From SZUA-265 sp966249405 (GTDB taxonomy: Bacteria > Myxococcota_A > Polyangia > Polyangiales > Polyangiaceae), in contig CBINDO010000001.1 in the NCBI GenBank assembly GCA_966249405.1, positions 34,593-98,592 of the forward strand: DNA of 64,000 nucleotides, written 5' to 3'. The notes below the pieces were generated by a model. That model searched no databases. It was given only the letters and a program-made list of their open reading frames with translations, and was not told the DNA's origin. Shown in pieces: positions 53,544 to 61,832 of this stretch. Position 1 is the stretch's first letter, and each line of letters opens with the position of its first letter. A program made the translations under genes and the position numbers.

Positions 53544-54872
53544 TTAGGCCGGCCTCCGTCCGCTGAGGCGGGTAGCACGCGGACCAGTCAGGCCTTCGTA
53601 GCTCTGGGTGATCAAGTGGGCCTCGATTTGGTTCACCGTCTCGAGCGCCACACCGACGACGATCATCAAGCTCGTCCCACCGAACTGGAACGGGATGCGG
53701 AACGCCGAGGCAACCACCGACGGGACGACGCAGATGGCGGCGATGTAGATGGCGCCACCCACGGTTACCCGCGACACCACACGGTCGATGTACTCGGCAG
53801 TCTGCCGGCCGGGGCGAATGCCCGGAATGTTCGCTTGCTGGCGCTTCAGGTTGTCCGCAACGTCGACGGGCTGGAACGTGACCGCCGTGTAGAAGAAGCA
53901 GAAGAAGATGATGAGCCCCGCGAACACGACGTTGAAGACCCAGTCGCCGCGGTTGAGGACGGCTGCGATGCGGCCCATCCCTGGAATGTTCATGCCGCTG
54001 AGCGTCGTCGGCATCATCAACAACGACGAGGCGAAGATCGGCGGAATCATGCTCGCCATGTTTACCTTGAGCGGCAAGTGCGCGGCTTGACCGCCGTAAA
54101 CGCGACGCCCAACCTGGCGACGCGCGTACTGGATCGGAATCCGACGTTGGGCGCGCTCGAAGAACACGACGGTCGAGATGCAGGCGAGGACGATACCTGC
54201 CACGATCAGGATCGTAAGGGGCTGAATCTGTCCTGCGTTGGCCGCTATGTAGCTGCCGACGCCGCTCGGAATACCGCTGACGATCGACGCAAAGATGATG
54301 AGTGACGTGCCGTTGCCGATGCCACGGTCCGTCGCCTGCTCGCCGAGCCACATGATGAGCGTGGTACCGGTCGTCAGGGTGAGGATCGTCATGAGACGGA
54401 AACCCCAACCGGGACTGGCCACGACGTCACCAAACTGGCCACCACCGACGTCCGCGTTCTGCCCTTCCAAGAGCATCGCGACGCTGTAGGACTGGAACAC
54501 GGCCAGCACGATCGTGCCGTAGCGCGTCCATTGTTCGAGCTTGCGACGCCCTTGTTCGCCTTCGCGGCGCATCTCCTCCACTTGCTTGGAGACGAGCCCC
54601 ATCAACTGCATGATGATGCTCGACGAGATGTAAGGCATGATGCCCAACGCGAAGATGGACAGGTTCTCGAGTGCACCACCCGAGAACATGTTCAGCATCG
54701 AGACCAGACCCCCGGATTGGGAGACGAGGGCCTGCATCACCGTACGGTCTACGCCGGGCGTCGTGATGAAGACGCCCATTCGGTACACTACCAAGACACC
54801 CAAGCTGAACAGAATGCGCGCACGCAGTTCAGGCATTCGGGGGATGTTGGCGTAGCCGCTAAATAGGGACAT
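53544..54872 (-). CDS. secY: Protein translocase subunit SecY
   Basis: 442 residues, ten membrane helices by eye, with Y-R-M-G-V-F-I-T-T-P-G-V near the start and F-A-L-G-I-M-P-Y-I-S-S-S-I, G-I-R-P-G-R-Q-T. It forms the Sec channel for export and membrane insertion. Canonical last gene of the spc block, 38 bp after rplO. Confidence 0.98.
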   Translation of the reverse strand: MSLFSGYANIPRMPELRARILFSLGVLVVYRMGVFITTPGVDRTVMQALVSQSGGLVSMLNMFSGGALENLSIFALGIMPYISSSIIMQLMGLVSKQVEEMRREGEQGRRKLEQWTRYGTIVLAVFQSYSVAMLLEGQNADVGGGQFGDVVASPGWGFRLMTILTLTTGTTLIMWLGEQATDRGIGNGTSLIIFASIVSGIPSGVGSYIAANAGQIQPLTILIVAGIVLACISTVVFFERAQRRIPIQYARRQVGRRVYGGQAAHLPLKVNMASMIPPIFASSLLMMPTTLSGMNIPGMGRIAAVLNRGDWVFNVVFAGLIIFFCFFYTAVTFQPVDVADNLKRQQANIPGIRPGRQTAEYIDRVVSRVTVGGAIYIAAICVVPSVVASAFRIPFQFGGTSLMIVVGVALETVNQIEAHLITQSYEGLTGPRATRLSGRRPA

Positions 54873-54910
54873 AGACCTGGCCTATAACAACAATAACTGG
54901 AGAGCGGCGG

Positions 54911-55384
54911 TCATTCTTCAGCGGCAGCCGGGGCCTCGAGGACCACGACGCTACCACCAGCACGCTCGATCTTCTCTTGCGCGCTCTTGCTGAAGCGGTG
55001 AGCACTGACGGTCAGCTTCTTGGTGAGCTCACCATCGCCCAGGATCTTGATGCGGTCGGCACGACCCTGGAGCAAACGGCTCTCACGCAGAGCAGCCTCG
55101 TCGACCGTGGCGCCGGCAGCGAAACGCTCGAGATCAGCGACGTTGAGGGCAACGGTCTTGATCGGGAACGGAACGCGGAAGCCGCGCTTCGGCAAACGAC
55201 GTTGAATCGGCGTCTGACCACCTTGGAAGTGGAGCTTGCTGAAGCCACCACCGTGACGGGCCTTTTGACCCTTGAAGCCCTTACCGGACATCTTGCCCTG
55301 GCTCGAACCAGGACCACGACCCTTGCGGCGCTCCTTGTGGCGCGCGCCATCGGGCGGCGCCAGTCGCGACAATAGATCACTCAT
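54911..55384 (-). CDS. rplO: 50S ribosomal protein L15
   Basis: 157 residues. Gly/Lys-rich N-terminus with G-R-G-P-G-S-S-Q-G-K and F-K-G-Q-K-A-R; then R-L-P-K-R-G-F. The C-terminal Ala/Glu tail is slightly extended. Overlaps rpmD by 4 bp (ATGA). Confidence 0.97.
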   Translation of the reverse strand: MSDLLSRLAPPDGARHKERRKGRGPGSSQGKMSGKGFKGQKARHGGGFSKLHFQGGQTPIQRRLPKRGFRVPFPIKTVALNVADLERFAAGATVDEAALRESRLLQGRADRIKILGDGELTKKLTVSAHRFSKSAQEKIERAGGSVVVLEAPAAAEE

Positions 55385-55578
55385 GACTTTACCTCTTCAA
55401 CAACCACGAGGTGCAACACCTTGCGGATCATGCCGCGGAACGACGGCGTGTTAGCAACTTCGACCGCGGAACCGACGCCACGCAGTCCCAAGCCCTTGAG
55501 GACTAGACGCTGCGGGTTGGGGCGACCAATTTCGCTGCGAACCTGCTTTACGGAAAGCTTGGAACTAAGCGTGCTCAT
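55381..55578 (-). CDS. rpmD: 50S ribosomal protein L30
   Basis: 65 residues from ATG 55578. K-L-S-V-K-Q-V-R-S-E-I-G-R, then L-K-G-L-G-L-R. Overlaps both rpsE (ATGA) and rplO (ATGA), so translation of all three is coupled. Confidence 0.96.
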   Translation of the reverse strand: MSTLSSKLSVKQVRSEIGRPNPQRLVLKGLGLRGVGSAVEVANTPSFRGMIRKVLHLVVVEEVKS

Positions 55579-56135
55579 GTCGATGCCTCTCCACCAGAAA
55601 CCGAGGGTGCAATCGCGAAGCGTGCCACGGGGTAATCCTTGGCAACGTGCTCGACCTTGAGACCACGGCGTGATGCGAAGTCCTCGGCGGAGCTCAACGC
55701 ACGCAGGGCTGCGATCGTCGCGTACACCGCGTTGTACTTGTTTGCCGAACCCAAGCACTTGCTCAGGATGTCGTGGATACCGGCCGACTCGACGACGGCA
55801 CGCACAGCGCCGCCGGCGATAACGCCCGTACCGGGAGCAGCCGGGCGGAGCAGAACGCTACCAGCGCCGAAGTCACCGAGGACCTCGTGTGGAATCGTGC
55901 TGCCGACCAGCGGCACCTTGAACAGGTTCTTGCGAGCCTGGTCGTTACCCTTGCGGATCGCTTCGGGAACTTCGTTGGCCTTGCCGAGGCCTACGCCAAC
56001 GTGCCCTGCCTCGTCGCCGACGACGATGAGTGCTGCGAAGCTGAAGCGGCGGCCGCCCTGCACAACCTTGGCAACGCGGTTGATGTGAACAACGCGCTCC
56101 TTGAGTCGCTCTTCGTCAATATCAAGAAATGCCAT
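55575..56135 (-). CDS. rpsE: 30S ribosomal protein S5
   Basis: 186 residues. S5 N-terminal double-stranded RNA-binding domain with R-V-A-K-V-V-Q-G-G-R-R-F, and C-terminal R-A-V-V-E-S-A-G-I-H-D. Functions in decoding accuracy. Stop overlaps the rpmD start. Confidence 0.98.
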   Translation of the reverse strand: MAFLDIDEERLKERVVHINRVAKVVQGGRRFSFAALIVVGDEAGHVGVGLGKANEVPEAIRKGNDQARKNLFKVPLVGSTIPHEVLGDFGAGSVLLRPAAPGTGVIAGGAVRAVVESAGIHDILSKCLGSANKYNAVYATIAALRALSSAEDFASRRGLKVEHVAKDYPVARFAIAPSVSGGEAST

Positions 56136-56143
56136 TGTTGCTC

Positions 56144-56503
56144 CTAGAACTCCAAACCTGCTTCACGCGCCGCGTCGGCGAGCGCCTTGACGCGCCCGTG
56201 GTACAAGAACCCGTTACGGTCGAACACCACGCTCTTGACTTCCTTCTGGAGGCAGATCTTGGCGATCAGCGCCCCAACCTTCTTTGCAGCGTCCGTCTTG
56301 GATGCCTCGTCCAAGGCGCCCTTGAGGTCGCCGGACAAGGTGGACGCTGCAGCTACCGTGGAACCGTCCACGTCGTTCACGACCTGCACGTAGATGTGTC
56401 GAGCGCTTCGGAAGATGCTCAACCGCGGACGCTCGGACGTTCCCGCCACGCGCTTCCTAATGCGGAGCTTGCGACGCTCGCGACCAGTTAACTTCTTAGC
56501 CAT
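56144..56503 (-). CDS. rplR: 50S ribosomal protein L18
   Basis: 119 residues. R-K-R-V-A-G-T-S-E-R-P-R-L-S-I-F-R-S-A-R-H near the start and H-G-R-V-K-A-L-A-D-A-A-R-E at the end. Binds 5S rRNA. Confidence 0.97.
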   Translation of the reverse strand: MAKKLTGRERRKLRIRKRVAGTSERPRLSIFRSARHIYVQVVNDVDGSTVAAASTLSGDLKGALDEASKTDAAKKVGALIAKICLQKEVKSVVFDRNGFLYHGRVKALADAAREAGLEF

Positions 56504-56534
56504 ATCTGCCTCAAATCTCTTTTGCTAGCCGGAC

Positions 56535-57110
56535 TTACTTCTTGCCGGACTTGCCAGCCTTGCGGCGAACGTTCTCACCACGGTAGCGCACACCTTTACC
56601 ACCGTAGGGCTCGGGCGGACGGAACCCGCGGATCGTCGCGGAGACCTGGCCGATGAGCGCCTTGTCAGCGGACGCGAGGTTGATGATCGTACCCTTGGAG
56701 TCCTTGGGGATCTCGACGGAGACGCCCGCGGGGATGCGGTACACCACCGGGTGGCTCAGACCAAGTGCCAGGTGCAAGTCCTGACCCTTGAGCTCGGCGC
56801 GGTAACCGACGCCGACCAACTCGAGACCCTTTTGGTAACCTTCGGCACAACCCTTGACCATGTTGGCCAACAGCGCGCGGCCGAGCCCCTGCAGACGCGG
56901 AGCGTCCTTCGGTGCTGCGCTCGAGCTCACCACCAGGCTCTCGCCCTCTTTGGTGACGCTCACGCTCTCCGGGAGCTTCAGGCTCAGGTTGCCCTTGGGG
57001 CCCTTGATGTCAGCCTTGCCGGCAGCCAGCGTAACCGTGACGCCCTTGGGGAGCGCAACGGGGATCTTGCCGAGACGTGACTGCTTTGCAACGACAGCTT
57101 CGGTAGCCAT
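56535..57110 (-). CDS. rplF: 50S ribosomal protein L6
   Basis: 191 residues from ATG 57110, which overlaps the rpsH stop by one base. S-R-L-G-K-I-P-V near the start; P-E-P-Y-G-G-K-G-V-R-Y near the end. Two repeated beta-alpha domains. Located at the factor-binding region of 50S. Confidence 0.97.
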   Translation of the reverse strand: MATEAVVAKQSRLGKIPVALPKGVTVTLAAGKADIKGPKGNLSLKLPESVSVTKEGESLVVSSSAAPKDAPRLQGLGRALLANMVKGCAEGYQKGLELVGVGYRAELKGQDLHLALGLSHPVVYRIPAGVSVEIPKDSKGTIINLASADKALIGQVSATIRGFRPPEPYGGKGVRYRGENVRRKAGKSGKK

Positions 57111-57511
57111 TACCACACCTCACACAGAATCTCGCCGCCCACGCGCTTGTGACGCGCTTCTTGGTCGGTCATCAGCCCCTGCGAGGTGCTGATGATGGAA
57201 ACACCCAAACCACTCACGACGCGCGGGATCTCGTTGTGACGAGCATAAACCCGACGACCGGGGGTAGACACGCGACGCATGCCACGAAACGCAGCCGAGC
57301 GGTCGTTGCCATACTTCAGAGCGATGACAATCGCCTTGTCCTTGGCTTGCTCGCCTTCCTCTACGCGGAAGTCGGCAATGTAGCCCTCGCGCTTCAGAAT
57401 CTCACCGATGGCGAGCTTGATTTTGCTCGCTGGCATCCGTGCAAACTCATGATGAGCACCGGCCGCATTACGAATGCGCGCCAACATATCAGCTATGGGA
57501 TCAGTCAACAT
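57110..57511 (-). CDS. rpsH: 30S ribosomal protein S8
   Basis: 133 residues. D-P-I-A-D-M-L-A-R-I-R-N-A, then L-K-Y and G-L-G-V-S-I-I-S-T-S-Q-G. Central-domain binding protein, and in E. coli a translational repressor of the spc operon. Confidence 0.98.
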   Translation of the reverse strand: MLTDPIADMLARIRNAAGAHHEFARMPASKIKLAIGEILKREGYIADFRVEEGEQAKDKAIVIALKYGNDRSAAFRGMRRVSTPGRRVYARHNEIPRVVSGLGVSIISTSQGLMTDQEARHKRVGGEILCEVW

Positions 57512-57533
57512 CTTACTAATTCCTCGCCGTCAA

Positions 57534-57719
57534 TTACCAGCTGGCCTTGGTTACACCCGGCACCTCGCCCTTGAGGGCGAGCTGGCGCAGGCAAATGCGG
57601 CACAACTTGAAGTCACGGTAGACGGCTTTTGATCGGCCGCACACTTGGCAGCGGTTAACGGCCCGAGTCGAAAACTTCGGGGTTTGGTTCATCTTGGCCC
57701 ATTGGCAAGCTCGCGCCAT
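57534..57719 (-). CDS. rpsZ: 30S ribosomal protein S14, zinc type
   Basis: 61 residues with two CxxC pairs (C-Q-V-C and C-R-I-C), so it is the short zinc-binding type Z form. Q-T-P-K-F-S-T-R near the start. Follows rplE by 6 bp. Confidence 0.97.
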   Translation of the reverse strand: MARACQWAKMNQTPKFSTRAVNRCQVCGRSKAVYRDFKLCRICLRQLALKGEVPGVTKASW

Positions 57720-57725
57720 TTTCCA

Positions 57726-58280
57726 CTAGCTCCTAAACGGCATGCCGAGCTGGCGGAGGAGCTCGCGGCCCTCTTCGTTGCTCTCGGCGGTTGTAACGAA
57801 AGTAATGTTCATGCCGCGGACGGCATCGATCTTGTCGAACTCGATTTCGGGGAACACGATCTGTTCCTTCAGGCCCAAGGTGTAGTTCCCTGCCCCGTCG
57901 AAACCACGCGGGCTCACGCCGCGGAAGTCGCGCACGCGCGGCAGCGCGAGCGAAACCAGACGGTCGAAGAACTCCCACATGCGCTCGCGGCGCAGCGTAA
58001 CGGCGACGCCGACCGGCATGCCCTCGCGCAGCTTGAAGCTCGCGATGCTCTTCTTGGCGCGAGTGACGACCGGCTTCTGGCCGGAGATCGCCGTCATCTC
58101 GGCGAGCGCCGCGTCGATGACCTTGGGGTTACCAACAGCGGTACCGAGACCCATGTTGATGACGATGCGCTGCAAGCGGGGCACCTGCATCGCGTTCTTG
58201 TAGTTGAAACGCTTCTTGAGGCCTTCGACGACGGTGTCGTGATAGGTCTTCAAGAGACGTGGTTGGGGAACTTCACTCAT
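57726..58280 (-). CDS. rplE: 50S ribosomal protein L5
   Basis: 184 residues. P-R-L-Q-R-I-V-I-N-M-G-L-G, T-R-A-K-K-S-I-A-S-F-K-L-R, and G-N-Y-T-L-G-L. Binds 5S rRNA and bridges to the 30S head. A 73-bp gap separates it from rplX. Confidence 0.98.
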   Translation of the reverse strand: MSEVPQPRLLKTYHDTVVEGLKKRFNYKNAMQVPRLQRIVINMGLGTAVGNPKVIDAALAEMTAISGQKPVVTRAKKSIASFKLREGMPVGVAVTLRRERMWEFFDRLVSLALPRVRDFRGVSPRGFDGAGNYTLGLKEQIVFPEIEFDKIDAVRGMNITFVTTAESNEEGRELLRQLGMPFRS

Positions 58281-58353
58281 GGCTGTTGCCTGTCTAATGT
58301 ACGGGGTTACAGTCGCGGTAAGGGCGAGCGCTCGCGTTGCTGCGCTTCGGCGA

Positions 58354-58668
58354 TTACTGCGCCTTCTTGATGACGGCGCCGCTCTTGGCGACGCGAACCT
58401 TCTTGCCTTCCTCGACGCGGTGCTTCACGCGCGTGGCCTTACCCGTCTCCGGGTCGACCAGTGCGACGTTGCTCACGTGCAAGGGGGCTTCCTTCTGAAT
58501 GATGCCGCCCGCGCGATTGGGGGTCGGCTTCATGCTGCGCTTGACCACGTTCACGCCTTCCACGACGACGCGATTCTCGTCGAGGAGCAGCGCCTTGACC
58601 TTGCCGGTCTTGCCCTTGTGGGAGCCGCTGATGATGATGACGTTGTCACCCGTTTGTAGGCGTTGCAT
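58354..58668 (-). CDS. rplX: 50S ribosomal protein L24
   Basis: 104 residues. G-D-N-V-I-I-I-S-G-S-H-K-G-K-T-G-K-V (KOW motif) and G-G-I-I-Q-K-E-A-P-L-H-V-S-N-V. Early assembly initiator of 50S. One base from rplN. Confidence 0.98.
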   Translation of the reverse strand: MQRLQTGDNVIIISGSHKGKTGKVKALLLDENRVVVEGVNVVKRSMKPTPNRAGGIIQKEAPLHVSNVALVDPETGKATRVKHRVEEGKKVRVAKSGAVIKKAQ

Positions 58669-58669
58669 T

Positions 58670-59038
58670 TTACAAGACCTCCGGTGCCAAGCTGACGATC
58701 TTCATGAAGCGCTTGGCGCGCAGCTCGCGAGCGACCGGGCCGAAGATACGGGTCCCGACGGGCTCCTTCTGAGCGTTGATGATGACGGCGCTGTTGCCAT
58801 CGAACTTGATGTAGCTGCCGTCCTCACGGCGCAGCTCGCGCTTGGTGCGGACGACGACGGCCTTGGCCGTGTCACCTTTGCGCACCTTGCTGTTCGGCAT
58901 GGCTTCGCGGATGCTGACGACGATGATGTCGCCCACCGATGCGTAACGGCGACGTGAACCGCCGAGCACCTTGATGCACTTTACGGTCTTCGCGCCGGAG
59001 TTATCGGCGACGTCTAAGACTGATTCTACCTGGATCAT
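58670..59038 (-). CDS. rplN: 50S ribosomal protein L14
   Basis: 122 residues; M-I-Q-V-E-S and V-A-D-N-S-G-A-K, G-T-R-I-F-G-P-V-A-R-E-L-R. Located at the subunit interface. First gene of the spc block. Confidence 0.98.
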   Translation of the reverse strand: MIQVESVLDVADNSGAKTVKCIKVLGGSRRRYASVGDIIVVSIREAMPNSKVRKGDTAKAVVVRTKRELRREDGSYIKFDGNSAVIINAQKEPVGTRIFGPVARELRAKRFMKIVSLAPEVL

Positions 59039-59073
59039 GATTCCTCACTGTCCTGTCGAGTAATGCTCGTCGC

Positions 59074-59394
59074 TCACTCGACGGGAGCGCGCTCAATGAT
59101 GTTGGTGAGCGCCCAGCGCTTCATCTTCGAAAGCGGGCGGTGCTCCGTGATCTCGACGCGGTCACCGATCTTGCAATCGTTGTTCTCGTCGTGGGCCTGG
59201 TAGCGCTTACGAACCTTGACGTACTTCTTGTACATCTGGTCCATCTTGTAGCGGACGACCTCGACCACGATGGTCTTGTTCATCTTGTTGCTGGCGACGC
59301 GACCGATCAGCTTGCGCTTGTAGGGAGCGTGCTCAGTGCTAGCAGCCTCGGTGCTAGCGGCGTTGGTTTCTGCGGCTTTTTTCTCTACAGCCAT
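59074..59394 (-). CDS. rpsQ: 30S ribosomal protein S17 with N-terminal extension
   Basis: 106 residues against about 84 in E. coli. The core has L-I-G-R-V-A-S-N-K-M-N-K-T-I-V and G-D-R-V-E-I-T-E-x-R-P-L-S-K. About 22 extra N-terminal residues contain a short repeat, A-A-S-T-E twice. Binds helix 11 of 16S rRNA. Confidence 0.97.
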   Translation of the reverse strand: MAVEKKAAETNAASTEAASTEHAPYKRKLIGRVASNKMNKTIVVEVVRYKMDQMYKKYVKVRKRYQAHDENNDCKIGDRVEITEHRPLSKMKRWALTNIIERAPVE

Positions 59395-59396
59395 GA

Positions 59397-59588
59397 TTAG
59401 CTCCCGGACCGTTGACGGAGGATCGTCTCGATGCGTGCGATGTCTTTGCGTGCCTTGCCGAGTTGGCTCACGTCGTCGAGTTGGCCCATGTGGTTCTTCA
59501 TGCGGCCTTGAAACATTTCGCGACGCGTGGTCTCGCGCAGCTTCTGCAGGTCCTCGGTAGACCGCTCACGTAGATCTTTTGCCTTCAT
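59397..59588 (-). CDS. rpmC: 50S ribosomal protein L29
   Basis: 63 residues. M-K-A-K-D-L-R-E-R-S and G-R-M-K-N-H-M, ending R-Q-R-S-G. Sits at the tunnel exit. Overlaps rplP by one base and is 2 bp from rpsQ. Confidence 0.97.
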   Translation of the reverse strand: MKAKDLRERSTEDLQKLRETTRREMFQGRMKNHMGQLDDVSQLGKARKDIARIETILRQRSGS

Positions 59589-60001
59589 TAGAAGTCTCCT
59601 CGAGCGAGAAAGCGCGTTGTGACGGGCAGCTTCGTGGCGGCGGTCTTGAACGCCTCACGCGCTTGCTCTTCCGTGACTCCGGAGATCTCGAACAAGACCT
59701 TGCCGGGCTTGACCAGAGCGACCCACAATTCGACCGAACCTTTACCGCTACCCATGCGGACCTCGAGAGGCTTCTTGGTTACGGGCTTGTCGGGGAACAC
59801 TCGGATGAAGAGCTTTCCTTGACGCTTGACGGAGCGCATGATCGCCATACGACCCGCTTCGATTTGGCGAGCGGTGATCCGCGTCGCGGCGGTCGCTTGC
59901 AGAGCGAACTCACCGAACGCCACATCGCTACCGCGCCATGCAATGCCGCGGTTCTTGCCTTTTTGTTGTTTTCTGAACTTAGTTCGCTTCGGTTGAAGCA
60001 T
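59588..60001 (-). CDS. rplP: 50S ribosomal protein L16
   Basis: 137 residues. M-L-Q-P-K-R-T-K-F-R-K, R-I-F-P-D-K-P-V-T-K-K-P-L-E-V-R-M-G-S-G-K and P-G-K-V-L-F-E-I. Near the A site. Its stop overlaps the rpmC start. Confidence 0.98.
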   Translation of the reverse strand: MLQPKRTKFRKQQKGKNRGIAWRGSDVAFGEFALQATAATRITARQIEAGRMAIMRSVKRQGKLFIRVFPDKPVTKKPLEVRMGSGKGSVELWVALVKPGKVLFEISGVTEEQAREAFKTAATKLPVTTRFLARGDF

Positions 60002-60046
60002 GGTACACCTATAGACCTGCTAGTGAGCTACTGAGCTCAGTAAGGC

Positions 60047-60739
60047 TTATTGGAAGCTCCGGCGCGACTTGCGCTGCAAGACCTCGCCCTTGAAGATCCA
60101 GACTTTGATGCCAATGATGCCGTACGGAGTACGGGCTTCGGCCAAGCCGAAGTCGACGTCTGCGCGCAACGTGTGCAAGGGAACGCGACCCTCGCGGTAG
60201 GTCTCGACGCGACCCATCTCTGCGCCGCCCAAACGGCCAGCACAGCGGACGCGGATGCCCTTGGCGCCAAACTTCATGGCCGTCCCGAGGGCCTTCTTCA
60301 TGGCACGACGGAAAGCGACGCGACGCTCGAGCTGGGTCCCGATGTTCTCGGCGACGAGCTGCGCATTGGTCTCTGCCTTGCGCACCTCTTGAACGTCGAT
60401 GAACACTTCGTTCTGCGTGAACGACTGGACGCCGGGGAACTTGGCTTCGCCCTTTTGTGCGGAGTCCAGGTTGCCGACCTTGAGGATCTCGATGCCCTTG
60501 CCGCCCTTGCCAATCACCATACCCGGGCGAGCCGTGTATACGATGACCTTGACCTTGTTCGCAGCTCGCTCGACCTCGACGCTCGCCACGCTAGCGCTGT
60601 TCAAGTAGTCCTTGACGGCGCGCTTGATGCGAAGGTCCTCGTGCAACCAACGAGTGTAGTTGGAAGCCTCGTACCACTTGCTCGTCCAGGTCTTGATGAC
60701 GCCAAGACGAAAACCATAGGGATGTGTTTTCTGACCCAT
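60047..60739 (-). CDS. rpsC: 30S ribosomal protein S3
   Basis: 230 residues from ATG 60739; the longer open frame runs into rplV. M-G-Q-K-T-H-P start, KH domain with G-M-V-I-G-K-G-G, and C-terminal G-R-L-G-G-A-E-M-G-R. Forms the mRNA entry site. Confidence 0.98.
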   Translation of the reverse strand: MGQKTHPYGFRLGVIKTWTSKWYEASNYTRWLHEDLRIKRAVKDYLNSASVASVEVERAANKVKVIVYTARPGMVIGKGGKGIEILKVGNLDSAQKGEAKFPGVQSFTQNEVFIDVQEVRKAETNAQLVAENIGTQLERRVAFRRAMKKALGTAMKFGAKGIRVRCAGRLGGAEMGRVETYREGRVPLHTLRADVDFGLAEARTPYGIIGIKVWIFKGEVLQRKSRRSFQ

Positions 60740-60759
60740 GAATCGTACTCCGGCCGCGG

Positions 60760-61101
60760 TTAGCGGGCATCCAATTCGATGTGAATGTGGCTTACCCCTT
60801 TGACGATCCGAGTCGCCCGACCTTGGGCACGCGGACGCCAACGGCGCATGTGTTGGTTGGGACCCTCGTCAACGGTAACCTTGCTGATGTACAAGGACTC
60901 CGTATCGACCTTAGGGTTCTTGATTTGAGCGTTAGCGATGGCGCTTGCTAACAGCTTCTTGACGATCGGGGCGGCTGCCTTCGGCGTGAACTCGAGCAAC
61001 TGCAGTGCTTCGGCGGCATCCCGCCCACGCACCATGCCAATTACTGTTCGAGCTTTACGCGGACTGATCCGCTGGAAACGTGCTGTTGCTTTACTAATCA
61101 T
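60760..61101 (-). CDS. rplV: 50S ribosomal protein L22
   Basis: 113 residues. R-I-S-P-R-K-A-R-T-V-I, then R-A-Q-G-R-A-T-R-I-V-K, forming the tunnel-wall hairpin. CCGGAG stands before its start. Unusually, it is separated from rpsS by a 455-bp non-coding segment. Confidence 0.98.
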   Translation of the reverse strand: MISKATARFQRISPRKARTVIGMVRGRDAAEALQLLEFTPKAAAPIVKKLLASAIANAQIKNPKVDTESLYISKVTVDEGPNQHMRRWRPRAQGRATRIVKGVSHIHIELDAR

Positions 61102-61556
61102 CCGACAGTTTCTCCGGTGAGACTTGCCGTCCCTAGGGCTTCGCGGGCTGATACCTGCTAAGCCCCCGAGCCAACTCCGGCGCCCGGCTGGGGTGAGAGT
61201 TGGGCCGGAGCCGCCGAGTTTTTACTCGGTGCCCCGACGAAGGGGAGCGGCCATGTAACAGAGGTCTTTGAGGTCCGCAAGGACTGTTTGTTGGTGGTGG
61301 TTGTCCGATTGCGTTTTTGTTTTCCGCTACTTAGCTCGGCTCGAGCTGGGGAGTGGAAACCCGGTGGGCGGGAGCCGTCTAGTGCCGCGAAGGCGCTGGG
61401 CCCAACCCAATCCAAACAGAGGAGGCACGAAAACGGCCAAACCCGCTCCGAGGTCGTGAGGCGCGAGGGCCTCCCACAGGCGGGTTTGTCCGGAAGAAGA
61501 GGTGGGGCGGCCGAGGCCACCCCACTCACCGTCGGGGGACGGTTACTCCTTCCCCG
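61102..61556 (-). ncRNA. Structured 455-nt non-coding segment between rpsS and rplV
   Basis: Bacterial rpsS and rplV are normally adjacent. Here they are split by a segment with many self-complementary hairpins, read on the minus (mRNA) strand. Examples: 61528-61543 (6-bp stem), 61502-61525 (GTGGGG/CCCCAC plus GGCC arms), 61439-61446 pairing 61480-61487 (8 bp), 61333-61347, 61214-61229 (CCGAGT/ACTCGG), 61175-61181 pairing 61204-61210 (7 bp), and 61136-61141 pairing 61160-61165. Between hairpins is a C/A-rich unpaired stretch. A 123-codon ORF crosses it but looks composition-driven. It could be an embedded regulatory RNA, an internal promoter or attenuator, or a remnant insertion. No known RNA family was recognised. 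Confidence 0.6.
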
Positions 61557-61829
61557 TTACTTCTTCTTCTTGTCGCCGGCGTGGCCGTTGAAGGTACGCG
61601 TCGGAGCGAACTCACCGTACTTGTGGCCCACCATGTTCTCGGTAACGAACACGGGCACGAACTTGCGGCCGTTGTGAACGGCGAAGGTCAGACCCACTGC
61701 TTCCGGGAAGATGGTTGAGCGGCGCGACCAGGTCTTGATCGCCTTACGGGAATTGTCGCCGCGTGCTTGCTCGATCTTCTTTGCGAGATGACCGTCGATG
61801 AACGGTCCTTTACTGATGCTACGTGCCAT
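61557..61829 (-). CDS. rpsS: 30S ribosomal protein S19
   Basis: 90 residues. M-A-R-S-I-S-K-G-P-F-I-D, T-W-S-R-R-S-T-I-F-P and G-H-K-Y-G-E-F-A-P-T-R-T-F. Head protein near S13. Follows rplB by 3 bp. Confidence 0.98.
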   Translation of the reverse strand: MARSISKGPFIDGHLAKKIEQARGDNSRKAIKTWSRRSTIFPEAVGLTFAVHNGRKFVPVFVTENMVGHKYGEFAPTRTFNGHAGDKKKK

Positions 61830-61832
61830 GTG

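Noticed and set aside
61158..61529. 123-codon minus-strand ORF in the rpsS-rplV spacer
   Set aside because: Low-complexity Pro/Ser/Ala sequence, GTG start with no ribosome site, and many stem-loops across it; structure explains the region better.
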